Shown: one piece after another, positions 20,879-29,298 of the stretch
Position numbering within the stretch: position 1 is the first letter of the stretch
Layout: each line of letters opens with the position of its first letter
DNA from: Deltaproteobacteria bacterium
Lineage (GTDB): Bacteria; Myxococcota_A; UBA796; GCA-2862545
NCBI GenBank assembly: GCA_006226595.1
Contig: SBGP01000010.1
Span: forward strand, 79,667 to 143,666
Direction: 5' to 3'
DNA: 64,000 nt
Translations under genes and position numbers: made by a program
Notes under the pieces: model-generated
What the model was told of the DNA's origin: nothing
Seen by the model: the letters and a program-made list of their open reading frames with translations, nothing else
The model's database searches: none

Positions 20879-20980
20879 CCGGACCTCCGCTCGGGCTGCA
20901 GTCTACTGGCCGAGGTCCGGTCTCCAAAGCGGAGTCACGCTTTTCGACCGGCGCGGTGTCTACAGCAGCGGGAGGGCCGG

Positions 20981-21775
20981 ATGTGGCTTCTGTTCCTGTT
21001 CACCGCCATGGCCAACGACGCCGCGAGCGAGCTCGAGCTCGGGTTCGGCGCCGCCGTGCGGGCCACCGCGGATGACACGTTCTCGGACCGCGCCTACACC
21101 GGCGCGACGCCGGTCCACGGAGCCGTTGGACTCCGGCGGCAAGGCGCGCGCTGGCGCCACGAGATCGAGGTCGACCTCGACCACACGGCCATGCGCACGG
21201 GACCGTCCTACGACGTTCGCTGGGACCCGGATGGCCAGTGGATCGCCACGGGCAGCAGCCCCTTCTTTCGCGTGCAGGCCGGCTGGGCGGCGGGCGTTCG
21301 AGCGGTCGAGGGACCGGTGACCCTCGACGTGGGCGGCGCGTGGCGAAACCGCATCGAGACGCGCAACCACGACTACGGCTTCACCGGCGTGTTCGGCTAC
21401 CTCGGCGTGTTCGGCATCGGGCCGTGGGCGCGGGTGGCGGCTCGTCCGGGACCCTGGACCCTGTCAGCGGAGGTCGACCTGATCGGGGTGGGCTGGGGTA
21501 CGCGCTCGCCGTATGCGATCAACGACGACCCCTACATGCGCGCGATCGAGGACCACAACGGACTCAAGACCTTCGCGATGCACATCGGCCACGGTCGTCC
21601 GATCACGGCGCTGTCGACCCAGGACGCTCGCGTGCAGCTGAGGGCCGCCCACGCCCTGGGTGAGCGGTGGGCCGTGTCGCTGTCCACCGACCTGGCGCTG
21701 TTCCACGAGCGCTCACCCGCTCCAGTCACCGATCTCACCTGGACGAGCCGTCTCGGGCTCGCCACGACCTTCTGA
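20981..21775 (+). CDS. Outer-membrane beta-barrel protein, unknown family
   Basis: A 264-residue protein with a minimal signal peptide (MWLLFLFTAMA) and alternating hydrophobic/polar strands through its length. The last residue is Phe (L-G-L-A-T-T-F), the usual recognition signal for the BAM complex. The ATG at 20981 has GGAGG five bases upstream, which rejects the much longer open frame above it. It is divergent from the START-like gene (102-bp gap) and seven bases upstream of the S41 peptidase gene, so the last two probably form an operon. Probably a small porin-like or structural barrel. Confidence 0.68.
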   Translation: MWLLFLFTAMANDAASELELGFGAAVRATADDTFSDRAYTGATPVHGAVGLRRQGARWRHEIEVDLDHTAMRTGPSYDVRWDPDGQWIATGSSPFFRVQAGWAAGVRAVEGPVTLDVGGAWRNRIETRNHDYGFTGVFGYLGVFGIGPWARVAARPGPWTLSAEVDLIGVGWGTRSPYAINDDPYMRAIEDHNGLKTFAMHIGHGRPITALSTQDARVQLRAAHALGERWAVSLSTDLALFHERSPAPVTDLTWTSRLGLATTF

Positions 21776-21782
21776 GGCTCCG

Positions 21783-22775
21783 ATGCGACTGCTGGCTCCC
21801 CTGCTCCTGCTCGCGGCCTGCGCCGACGAACCCACACCCACCGAGAGCGTCGACAGCCTGTGGACCACCATGGACGAGCGCTACGGGCCCTTCGCGCAGC
21901 GCGGCGTCGACTGGGACGCCATCGGCGACCAGGCCTTTGCCGCCGTGGACGACGAGATGGGCGACGACGCACTCGCCGCGGTGATGGAGGCGATGCTCGC
22001 GCCCCTGGACGACGGACACCTCAACCTCGCGCGGCCGGATGCGCTCGTGTACCGCAGCAACCGGACGTATCGCGAGCGCATCGACGACGAGCTGTTCGAC
22101 CTCGACGTCGTGCGCAGCCTGCTCGAGGGCTGGTCCACGAACGACGCCGGGGACTACACGCACGGCACCCTGTGCGGCGCGCGCTACCTGCACCTCGCCG
22201 GCACGCGGGACCAGGCGATGATGGTGCCGCATGTGCTCGATGCCGGCGACGAGCCGCTGATCCTCGACCTGCGGCACGCGCGGGGCGGCGACTTCACATG
22301 GGCGTTCGAGGCCCTGGCCCGCACCACGGACGTCGAGCGGCCCGTGTTCCGCTCCCGGTCGCGAATCGGCCCGGAGCGGGACGCGTTCTCGGAGTGGGAC
22401 ACCTTCGCGCTCGAGCCCGACGGCGACGTCCACGACGACAGGCCCATCGCCCTGCTCATCGACCGCTACACGATCAGCGCCGCCGAGCGCATGGCGATGG
22501 CCGTCGGCACCCTGCCCCAGGCGACAGTGCTCGGGGTGCCCACCAACGGGGCCCAGGCGACGATGGCCACCCACGTGCTCGCCAACGGGTGGGTGCTCAC
22601 GTTGCCCGTGCAGGAAGTCGAGGGCGTGGACGGCGAGGTCTACGAGGGCCCGGGCTACCCGCCGGACATCGAGGTCCAGACCACTCGGGAAGCACTCGAT
22701 CAAGGCGTGGATGCGGTGCTCGACGCCGCACTCGACGCGCTCGGCCTGAGCTGCGACCCGAGCGACGGCGCGTAG
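21783..22775 (+). CDS. S41-family peptidase-like lipoprotein
   Basis: A 330-residue lipoprotein (MRLLAPLLLLAAC). The C-terminal half matches the S41 (C-terminal processing peptidase/tricorn) core: P-L-I-L-D-L-R-H-A-R-G-G-D, then L-L-I-D-R-Y-T-I-S-A-A-E with the nucleophile Ser232, then P-T-N-G-A-Q and a C-terminal P-G-Y-P-P-D-I-E-V. An N-terminal helical region (about 20-90) replaces the usual PDZ domain, as in IRBP-like members. The Lys that partners Ser in CtpA-type enzymes is not obvious, so the catalytic set could be of the tricorn type. It is coupled to the upstream barrel gene (7-bp gap). Confidence 0.78.
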   Translation: MRLLAPLLLLAACADEPTPTESVDSLWTTMDERYGPFAQRGVDWDAIGDQAFAAVDDEMGDDALAAVMEAMLAPLDDGHLNLARPDALVYRSNRTYRERIDDELFDLDVVRSLLEGWSTNDAGDYTHGTLCGARYLHLAGTRDQAMMVPHVLDAGDEPLILDLRHARGGDFTWAFEALARTTDVERPVFRSRSRIGPERDAFSEWDTFALEPDGDVHDDRPIALLIDRYTISAAERMAMAVGTLPQATVLGVPTNGAQATMATHVLANGWVLTLPVQEVEGVDGEVYEGPGYPPDIEVQTTREALDQGVDAVLDAALDALGLSCDPSDGA

Positions 22776-22785
22776 ATCGCGCGGG

Positions 22786-23442
22786 CTAGCCTGCCATCAT
22801 CCGCATGCCGTATTCCTCGCACACCTCCATCAGCGTGTGAGTGCTGACCCACCCGGTGATCCCCGACGAGAGGCGCACGAGGATCCAGTCGTCGCGGGTG
22901 CCGTGCTCGCCGAGCACCCGGATGGTGCTGTTCGGGCGCGTATTCGCGATGGTCTGCCCACCGGGCTCGGAGAGCAACTGGAAGGTCTTCTGCACCGTCA
23001 ACTCGATGGTCTCGGCGGTGGAGTAGAGGGGCTGCGGCACGAGGGTGAGCTTGCCATCGGCATAGGTGAGCTTGTCGACGCGCTCGTAGAGGCGATGGCG
23101 CCACGAGTCGGTGACCAGCACGAAGCCGCCGCCCGTGGTGCTCACCGACGGCATGTACAGCCCCTCCGGCTTGGACACCTCGACGAGCTTGCCGCCGGAC
23201 AGACGGTAGATCATGCAGGTGATCTCGTCCCGCACCCCATGCTCGCAGAACACGAGCTCCTGCTGGCCGTCGCCCTTCTTGATGTCGATGCCGGACACCT
23301 CGCAGGACCCACCCCCGCAGGGCAGCTCGTGCTTGCCGACGCGAATGTCGCCGCTGTCCGAGGTCTGGACGGGCAGCGGACCTCCGCCGAGATCGATGGA
23401 AGCTCCCCCGGCGAGGGCAGCGGCGAGAAACAGTGAAATCAC
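22786..23442 (-). CDS. Exported protein with C-terminal SH3-like domain
   Basis: A 218-residue protein starting at GTG 23442, which overlaps the upstream stop (GTGA) and has GGAGAG nearby. The signal MISLFLAAALAGGA is minimal. The mature N-terminal half has two Cys pairs (C-G-G-G-S-C, and C-E-H/C-M-I). Residues about 155-210 form a bacterial SH3 module: N-T-R-P-N-S-T-I-R-V-L, D-D-W-I-L-V-R-L, G-I-T-G-W-V-S-T. Such modules usually bind peptidoglycan or other wall components. It is co-translated with the pentaheme cytochrome. Confidence 0.75.
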   Translation of the reverse strand: MISLFLAAALAGGASIDLGGGPLPVQTSDSGDIRVGKHELPCGGGSCEVSGIDIKKGDGQQELVFCEHGVRDEITCMIYRLSGGKLVEVSKPEGLYMPSVSTTGGGFVLVTDSWRHRLYERVDKLTYADGKLTLVPQPLYSTAETIELTVQKTFQLLSEPGGQTIANTRPNSTIRVLGEHGTRDDWILVRLSSGITGWVSTHTLMEVCEEYGMRMMAG

Positions 23443-24422
23443 GGGCTCTCCAGTGGACCGGATGCGACGACGAAGCCGACTTCCTCGGGCGGAAGACGGT
23501 CCTCGAACCGACGGTCTCCGAAACGATAGTCGGCGCGCCAGAATCGTGCGCCGGGTGCATGCAGATCGAAGCTCGTCACGGCGGGCTCGGTGGGCGTCTC
23601 TGGCCCCACCGTGGTGTCGAGCGCGAGGATCCACGAGGTCGCATCTGCCTCGAACCGGCGGCGCATGGTCCGCTCGGCGAGCACCTCGGTACACGCTTCG
23701 TCGGCGCACGCGCGGATCAGGATCCTGCGAAACGGATCGCCGGTGGGGATGCGGTGAGGTGCGCCCGGGGCGCGGACCTCGACGTGCACGAGCTCGTCGC
23801 GGCGCTCCACCGAGAACTGCAGCGCTCCCCGCACGAGCTCGGGGGTGTGAGCACCCGGAGACGCATGGCCCTCGGCGAAGTGGCAGTCCACGCAGCCTCG
23901 GCCCGCAGCCGCCGCGGTCGACTGCTTCCACTCGGTGATCGTCTCTTGAGCAGGGGTGCTTCCGTAGGCGAAGGGCCAGCGCGGCGTATGCAGCTGAAAC
24001 GGGAACTCGTGGCACTCAGCGCACAGGCGACCGTCGGTGAGCGCGGGATCGGCGGCGATGTCGTGAGCCACGGTGGCCGCTTCGCTCGGACTCCCCGCGC
24101 TGCGCAGCACCCCGCGCTCGTCGAGGTGGCAGGTCTCGCAGTGAACGCCCCAGCTCCAGGCGTCCCCCGGTTCCGCGGCCGGAAGCCGGTGCACGACGCC
24201 GGGTGTGGCGAGGCCACCGAGGCGCGCTCGCTGGGAGTCCGGGCTCGGCGCGTGGCACCCCAGGCACCAGCCGTTGGGCCAGTGCTCCCAGGATGCGGTG
24301 AACACCGGGTTGGTTGCCGCGCGAGCGTGCCGGGACTCCGACCACTGCCCGTGTGTCTCACCGTGGCACGGCAGGCAGTCGGTCGGTGCGGCGAGCGCGG
24401 CGCTGATCAGGAGGACGAGCAT
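23439..24422 (-). CDS. Pentaheme c-type cytochrome, periplasmic
   Basis: About 327 residues with five CxxCH heme sites: CLPCH (right after the signal peptide), CLGCH, CETCH, CAECH and CVDCH, all in the first two thirds. The rest is a beta-rich domain without heme sites. The signal is MLVLLISAALA if translation starts at ATG 24422, matching the short signal style of this genome. An in-frame GTG at 24473 would add a basic n-region. The spacing and G-R-G-C-V-D-C-H-F-A-E-G-H resemble cytochrome c554/NrfH-like electron carriers. The redox partner is unknown. The stop overlaps the SH3 gene start by 4 bp. Confidence 0.85.
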   Translation of the reverse strand: MLVLLISAALAAPTDCLPCHGETHGQWSESRHARAATNPVFTASWEHWPNGWCLGCHAPSPDSQRARLGGLATPGVVHRLPAAEPGDAWSWGVHCETCHLDERGVLRSAGSPSEAATVAHDIAADPALTDGRLCAECHEFPFQLHTPRWPFAYGSTPAQETITEWKQSTAAAAGRGCVDCHFAEGHASPGAHTPELVRGALQFSVERRDELVHVEVRAPGAPHRIPTGDPFRRILIRACADEACTEVLAERTMRRRFEADATSWILALDTTVGPETPTEPAVTSFDLHAPGARFWRADYRFGDRRFEDRLPPEEVGFVVASGPLESP

Positions 24423-24616
24423 CGCGACGATCGGAGCACGTGATCCACAAAATTGCGAGCGGCGCGGGCCCACTCACATCCACGATTCGTCGACTCGATG
24501 CTGTCGCAAAGAGATCCGAACCCACTTTTGTCACGTATCTCCCTGATGAATGGGCAATCGGCGGCGTCCGGCATTGGCACGCCACGTGCATTGACCTGTG
24601 TGTCTCGGAGGCTTCG

Positions 24617-25168
24617 ATGTCCTGGCTGCTGCTCCTGCTGGTCCCGTTCGCACACGCCAACGCCCCTGCCTGGCGGGTCGTGGACACGCACCGTGCCGAT
24701 CTCGACGGCGATGGCCAGGCCGAGACCATCCAGCTCGCCATCGACGCCGAGAAGGCGCTGCACCTCACCGTCCGCGACAAAAGTGCCGCGCACGACCTCG
24801 ATCTCGGCGTGACCTACGACATCTTCGGCCCGCGAACCGACGCACAGCTCACGCTGACCGAGGTCACCGAGACGGGCGTGGTCTTTGCGCGGGTCCACCT
24901 GCCGGGCGGCGAGTACTGCGGCTCCGGCGACAGCACGCGCTACATCGCGTGGAGCGGCGGAGAGCCCGTCGAGGTGCTGCATACGTGGACCTGGGCAGAC
25001 GCGCCGGTCTACGCCTCGCGCGAGGCGACGTTCCACCCGGAGACGCGGACGGTCACCGTGGTCGAGACCCGCGGCGAGTACGGGCACGAGGACGACAGCC
25101 ACGAGACGCACGTGACCACCGAGCTCGCGTGGAACGGGCAGGGCTACGTCGCCACCGCCCGTCGCTGA
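24617..25168 (+). CDS. Exported protein with DxDGDG-type motif
   Basis: A 183-residue protein with signal MSWLLLLLVPFAHA and ATG 24617 preceded by CGGAGG. Mature residues 25-60 contain D-L-D-G-D-G-Q-A-E-T-I-Q-L, the calcium-binding loop typical of FG-GAP/VCBS-like repeats, but only one copy is present. The rest is beta-rich, with one Cys in E-Y-C-G-S-G. Function unknown; presumably periplasmic. Its TGA abuts the TCA stop of the convergent TPR gene within the palindrome GCTGATCAGC. Confidence 0.65.
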   Translation: MSWLLLLLVPFAHANAPAWRVVDTHRADLDGDGQAETIQLAIDAEKALHLTVRDKSAAHDLDLGVTYDIFGPRTDAQLTLTEVTETGVVFARVHLPGGEYCGSGDSTRYIAWSGGEPVEVLHTWTWADAPVYASREATFHPETRTVTVVETRGEYGHEDDSHETHVTTELAWNGQGYVATARR

Positions 25169-26839
25169 TCAGCCTGCGAACTGCCTGAGACGCGCGACGC
25201 GGCCCTCGGGCGGTGTCGGGCCCAGTCCGTCGAGATCGAGCTCGAGCCACGCACCGAGGGCGACCCGCAGCGCGTGGGAGGCGCCGTCATGAAGCTGACC
25301 GAGCGTGTGCAGCCACTCGCCAATCAGCAGCCAGGTGCCGCTCATCCGCACCGGAAGCAGGGCGTCGAGGGTGCCCTGACCCCGGCAGATCGCGGCGAGG
25401 GCCGCGGACTGCTGGTGTCGGCGGTCCGGAGACGCGGCGAGGAAGGCAAACACCTCGTCGTCGAAGTCCCCACGCAACAGCATGATCTCGCCGCGCTCGT
25501 CGGCCTCTTCGGGTACCGGCGCGGCCGCCAGCAACGCGTGGGCCGCCTCGACCTCGCCGTCGAGCAGGTGCGCGCGTACCCGGGCCTTGAGCACCCACGG
25601 CGAGGTCTCGCCATCGCGCATGGCCTCGTCGCACACGGCCCGGGCCTCGTCGGGACGGCCGAGATCGAGCAAGGTCTGCGCAAGGTTCCCGGAGGTCACA
25701 CCACAGTCCGCGTCGAGCTCGGCAGCGCGCTGGTACGCGGCCATCGCCTCGTCGGGGCGGAACAGGTAGTCCTGCAGCTGCACACCGAGTCCCACCCAGC
25801 AGCTCGAGTCATCGAGCTCCTCGGCCCCGATGCGGAACGCCTTCTCGGCACCCACCACGTCGAACAGGTTCTCGGCGAGCATCTCGCCCAGGCGCGCCCA
25901 GCCACAGCGATCCTGCGGGTAGAGCTCGAGCATCCACCGAGTCGCGTCGACGGCCTCCTGGTAGCGCCCCAGCTCCTCGTACAGCGCCGCCAACGCCGTG
26001 TGCGCGTACCAGTGCTCCTTGTCCGCGGCCACCGCCTGCTCGAGTTCGAGCAGTCCACCGTCCCGGTCGCCGAGGGTGAGCACGAGGTACTGCGACATCG
26101 CGTAGTGACTGTCGGCCGCGAGCTCCGGGTCGACGTCGCGCGCCCGGCGACAGGCCGCCGCCACCTGGTCCGCGCGCTCGGGGTCCTCGCTCCACAGGGC
26201 CGCCAGCGACAGCCACGCCCGTCCGAGGCCCGGATTCATGGCCAGCGCAAGCTGCCAGGCCTCTTCGGCCGCGTCGAGCTGGTCGAGCTGCTCGCGCACG
26301 TGGCCGATCTCCATCCACACGTCGGCCCCCGACACGTCTGCCGCCATCGCGAGGTCGAGCGCCCGCTCGGCGAGCTCGGGACGCTCGAGCTGGGCCGCCG
26401 CCAGCGCGAGCGACAGCAACCAGCCCTGGTGCTCACGCCAGCCACCGAGACGCGGGACCGTGGATCGGAGCTCCGCCTCGAAGAGGTCGAGAATGGCGGC
26501 CCCGTCGCGCAGCATGCAGCTGGCCCAGAACATGTGGGTGTGGAAGTAGTGCGCCGCGACCGCGCGCTCGGGCACGTCCGCGAAGCTCGCCCGCCACGCG
26601 CTCGCGCGGGGCAGGTTCGCGAGGATCTCGCCACGCAACTCGGCCCGGGCCCCCGCCTCGGCAGTGAGCGCCTCCTCGAGCGGCTGGAATGGCGCCGGCT
26701 CGTTGACCAGCTGGGTGAGCAACGCCCCCCACGCCGCATCCACGTCACGGGGCACACACGCGTCGTCTCCGGGCTCACGGCCCAGGTCACGCAGGATCAG
26801 CAGCGGGAAGTCCCACCGCACCACATCCGTCGGCAGCAT
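25169..26839 (-). CDS. Tetratricopeptide repeat protein, cytoplasmic
   Basis: A 556-residue protein without signal peptide or membrane segment. From about residue 130 to 470 it is a run of about eight or nine TPR-like helical pairs, for example A-W-x-x-L-A-x-x-x with G-R-Y-Q-E-A-V-D-A and D-L-G-R-P-D-E-A-R-A. The N-terminal 120 residues and C-terminal 80 residues are helical but not repeat-like. TPR arrays are protein-protein scaffolds; the partner is unknown. A perfect 8-1-8 palindrome lies just upstream of its start codon and overlaps its GGAG ribosome-binding site. Confidence 0.8.
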   Translation of the reverse strand: MLPTDVVRWDFPLLILRDLGREPGDDACVPRDVDAAWGALLTQLVNEPAPFQPLEEALTAEAGARAELRGEILANLPRASAWRASFADVPERAVAAHYFHTHMFWASCMLRDGAAILDLFEAELRSTVPRLGGWREHQGWLLSLALAAAQLERPELAERALDLAMAADVSGADVWMEIGHVREQLDQLDAAEEAWQLALAMNPGLGRAWLSLAALWSEDPERADQVAAACRRARDVDPELAADSHYAMSQYLVLTLGDRDGGLLELEQAVAADKEHWYAHTALAALYEELGRYQEAVDATRWMLELYPQDRCGWARLGEMLAENLFDVVGAEKAFRIGAEELDDSSCWVGLGVQLQDYLFRPDEAMAAYQRAAELDADCGVTSGNLAQTLLDLGRPDEARAVCDEAMRDGETSPWVLKARVRAHLLDGEVEAAHALLAAAPVPEEADERGEIMLLRGDFDDEVFAFLAASPDRRHQQSAALAAICRGQGTLDALLPVRMSGTWLLIGEWLHTLGQLHDGASHALRVALGAWLELDLDGLGPTPPEGRVARLRQFAG

Positions 26840-26845
26840 CGGATC

Positions 26846-26862
26846 TCCATGTTCAACATGGA
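26846..26862. promoter_or_regulatory. Palindrome at the TPR gene start, possible operator
   Basis: TCCATGTT-C-AACATGGA is an 8-1-8 perfect inverted repeat seven bases upstream of the TPR start codon (26839, minus strand). On the minus strand its end supplies the GGAG of the likely ribosome-binding site. The XRE-type regulator encoded directly upstream (26902-27126) is an obvious candidate to bind it. An mRNA hairpin that hides the ribosome-binding site is the alternative. Confidence 0.5.
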
Positions 26863-26901
26863 TTCACGTAGCGGCGTGCCGGGGGATGTCAAGCCGCGGC
26901 C

Positions 26902-27126
26902 CTAGACCTCGTCAGGCGGCGTGGACGGCGCTTGGTGCGGCGGAATGCGCAGCGAGAAGTCGCCAGCCTCGGCGGCGGTGAGCACCCGGTCCAGACGGGA
27001 GAGCAGGTCCTCGTCGTTCCACTCCCCGCGCTCGACGAGTGCCAGGGCGGCACTGTTCACGCCGGCACGGTCCGCGAGCTCGCGGCGGTTCCAGCCGATC
27101 GCCTTGCGACGTTCCTTGATCTCCAT
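26902..27126 (-). CDS. Small XRE-type HTH regulator
   Basis: A 74-residue protein that is little more than one Cro/C1-type helix-turn-helix: I-G-W-N-R-R-E-L-A-D-R-A-G-V-N-S-A-A-L-A-L-V-E-R-G-E, followed by a helix and a Pro-rich tail. The start is ATG 27126 with a strong AAAGGAGG upstream. It is divergent from yjgA and directly upstream of the TPR gene on the same strand, 62 bp away, with a palindrome in that gap. Probably a dimeric repressor of its own neighbourhood. Confidence 0.8.
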   Translation of the reverse strand: MEIKERRKAIGWNRRELADRAGVNSAALALVERGEWNDEDLLSRLDRVLTAAEAGDFSLRIPPHQAPSTPPDEV

Positions 27127-27168
27127 GCCACCTCCTTTCGGGCAGCCTACCGCGGGTTATCCGGCGGC

Positions 27169-27660
27169 ATGGACGAACGCCCCGACCGACAGGAGCGACG
27201 CACCGAAGAGCGGCAGCTGGTGAAGCGTGCCCGCGAGGTGGTCGTCGCATTGCTCAAGCTCACCGAAGCCGAGGCACTCGCGCTGCCTCTCGACGACGCC
27301 GTCGCGCGCAGCGTCGGGGAGTACTACCGCATCCCCTCGCGGGGGGACCGGGCGCGCAGTCGCCTCAAGGACCGCCTGGTGCGCGAGGTCCGGCTCACCA
27401 ACCTCGACGAGCTCGAGCTCGTGCTGGGCCTTGGCGAAGCGGCGCGCACCGCGAAGGACGACGCGATGATCGCGCTCGAGCAGCAGCGCAACGACCTGCT
27501 CGATGGCGGTGACGAGGCACTCGACGCCCTCCTCGAGCAGTACCCGGACGCGAACCGTCAGCAGCTGCGCGCGCTGATCCGGCAGGCCCGCAAGGACGGC
27601 GGCCGCGGCAAGGCATTCAAGCGCCTCTTCGCCGAGCTCCGCACCTTGAACGGCCTGTAG
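27169..27660 (+). CDS. yjgA: YjgA/DarP-like ribosome-associated protein (DUF615)
   Basis: A 163-residue, highly charged helical protein. The opening (R-R-T-E-E-R-Q-L-V-K-R-A-R-E-V-V), the L-P-L-D-D-A-V block and the C-terminal R-Q-Q-L-R-A-L-I-R-Q-A-R-K-D-x-x-x-x-K-A-F-K-R-L-F-A-E-L pattern match the DUF615 family. E. coli YjgA (DarP) helps late assembly of the 50S ribosomal subunit. The length is close to the usual 170-180. The start codon used is ATG 27169. The family call is fairly confident; the role is taken from E. coli. Confidence 0.82.
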   Translation: MDERPDRQERRTEERQLVKRAREVVVALLKLTEAEALALPLDDAVARSVGEYYRIPSRGDRARSRLKDRLVREVRLTNLDELELVLGLGEAARTAKDDAMIALEQQRNDLLDGGDEALDALLEQYPDANRQQLRALIRQARKDGGRGKAFKRLFAELRTLNGL

Positions 27661-27666
27661 ACGCCG

Positions 27667-29133
27667 CTACGGCAGCTCGACGACCACGGCCTGCGACAGC
27701 ACCCCGTCCATCGACACCGAGGCCACGGCCCACCGTCCGGAGGCGAGCGCGATGGCCTGGCCCGGCGGGTGCAGCGCCTGTGGCGTCCAGCCCTCGCCGT
27801 CGGCGGCGAAGAGGGCCACGGAGCGCGCCGCGACCGCGTCGGCGTGACTCACTGTCAGGCTCCCTTCGCCCACGGTCACCGTCGGCGGCGTCGCAACGCG
27901 CGCAACCGCCGTGTGCAGGGGGGGCGTGAGCGCGCGTTCCGAGAACAGCTCCGTCGCGAGGACCCCGCGCACGCCCTGCTGATCGTCGAGGATCGGCGCG
28001 AAGTTGTAGAAGATGTGGCCCTTGGCGCCGCCCGCCTCCTGAGCGCGAACCAGCGCGACCTGGGTGCGGAACTCGTCGAGCGTCCACGAAGACGAGCTGC
28101 CGAGCTGCGACAGGTAGTCGCCCGCGAAGATGTACCGACCGCCCGAGGTATTCGCGGCCCACCACTCGATCAGCGCGCCGTAGGGCTGACCGCTCGACGT
28201 GCTCGGCCAGTACAGCTGCGGCGCGAGGTAGTCGACCCAGCCCTCGTCCATCCACTTCTTGGGGTCGGCGTACAGGCCCTCGTACTGATCGAAGCCGACG
28301 ACGCCCGCGGGCTGTCCGGGTCGGTAGATCCCAAACGGGCTCACCCCGAAGCGCACCGCCGGATCCGCAGCCGTGACCGCGGCCGACACCGACTGCATGG
28401 CCTGGTCGACGTTGCTGCGACGCCAATCGGCCAGCGACAGCGTCCCGCCGGCGCTCGTGTACGCGGCGTAGGTGCCGGAGTCCGGGAAGGCGCCGTCCGG
28501 GTAAGGGTAGAAGTAGTCGTCGAAGTGGATGCCATCGATCGCGTAGTGGTCCACCAGGTCGGTCACCACGTCGACGAGCTGCTCGCGCACCCCGGTCACG
28601 CCAGGATCCATCCAGTCGAGATCGCCGTAGCTCACCACCCAGTCCGGGTGCTGCACCGCCATGTGGCCGCTGCCGTAGGCGGGGCTCGACGCCTTGGCTC
28701 GGTACGGGTTGAGCCACGCGTGGACCTCGATGTTCCGGCCGTGGGCAGCGTCGACGAGGTACGCGAGCGGGTCGTAGCCAGGGTCCTGCCCCTGGGTGCC
28801 GGTGAGCACGTGGCTCCACGGCTCGTGCTGGCTCGCGTAGAGCGCGTCTCCCTCGGGGCGCACCTGGAAGAACAGCGCGTTGAGGTGCGCGTCGTCCGCT
28901 GCGGCGACGATGGCGTCGAGCTCGGCCTGCTGCGCCTCGACGGAGAGTCCCCGCGCACTCGGGAAGTTGATGTTCCACACGGTCGCCACCCACGCGCCGC
29001 GCAGCTCGCGAGGCCAGGTCACGTCGACCAGTTCGACGGTCGGCGCGGGGTCTTCGCTGTCGTCCTCCAGTTCCGGGGTGCGGACGACGCCGCGCTGGCA
29101 GGCGACGAAGGCGAGGAGGGGCAAGAGGCGCAT
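27667..29133 (-). CDS. Glycoside-hydrolase-like GHL10 (DUF187) lipoprotein
   Basis: A 488-residue lipoprotein (MRLLPLLAFVAC). After an acidic Pro-rich linker, residues about 45-390 match the GHL10/DUF187 TIM barrel: R-E-L-R-G-A-W-V-A-T-V-W, N-A-L-F-F-Q-V-R-P-E-G-D-A-L-Y, G-Y-D-P-L-A-Y-L-V-D-A-A-H, A-W-L-N-P-Y-R and Y-A-I-D-G-I-H-F-D-D-Y-F-Y-P. The C-terminal 90 residues form a beta-sandwich. Members act on glycans, and some are thought to cut peptidoglycan-derived or surface polysaccharides. It is anchored in the periplasm or on the cell surface. It converges with yjgA (6-bp gap). Confidence 0.88.
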   Translation of the reverse strand: MRLLPLLAFVACQRGVVRTPELEDDSEDPAPTVELVDVTWPRELRGAWVATVWNINFPSARGLSVEAQQAELDAIVAAADDAHLNALFFQVRPEGDALYASQHEPWSHVLTGTQGQDPGYDPLAYLVDAAHGRNIEVHAWLNPYRAKASSPAYGSGHMAVQHPDWVVSYGDLDWMDPGVTGVREQLVDVVTDLVDHYAIDGIHFDDYFYPYPDGAFPDSGTYAAYTSAGGTLSLADWRRSNVDQAMQSVSAAVTAADPAVRFGVSPFGIYRPGQPAGVVGFDQYEGLYADPKKWMDEGWVDYLAPQLYWPSTSSGQPYGALIEWWAANTSGGRYIFAGDYLSQLGSSSSWTLDEFRTQVALVRAQEAGGAKGHIFYNFAPILDDQQGVRGVLATELFSERALTPPLHTAVARVATPPTVTVGEGSLTVSHADAVAARSVALFAADGEGWTPQALHPPGQAIALASGRWAVASVSMDGVLSQAVVVELP

Positions 29134-29247
29134 GTGGATCCCGTTCTTTTGCCGGACCTATGCCTCGAACTTGCCAAGCTGGCCAGCCGAGAATGTGCCA
29201 TGCAGGCTCACCTCCGAGGTGCGACACTGAGGCGACACTCATTTACG

Positions 29248-29277
29248 TGGACAATTTTAAATATTCGTACTTATAGT
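29248..29277 (+). promoter_or_regulatory. Sigma-70-like promoter for the 29299 gene
   Basis: TGGACA (29248-29253), an 18-bp AT-rich spacer, then TATAGT (29272-29277). This is the most AT-rich patch in the region. The predicted start of transcription is about 29284, giving a leader of only about 15 bases with GAAGAGG as ribosome-binding site. Confidence 0.7.
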
Positions 29278-29298
29278 GAATGACAGAAGAGGTGCCTC

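Noticed and set aside
19745..20980. N-terminal extension of the beta-barrel frame
   Set aside because: It runs antisense through the START-like gene; ATG 20981 has GGAGG at the right spacing and gives a signal peptide.
22700..24015. Longer upstream extensions of the SH3-protein frame
   Set aside because: The upstream part is antisense-like Arg-rich sequence over the cytochrome gene; GTG 23442 with its own ribosome-binding site and 4-bp overlap fits better.
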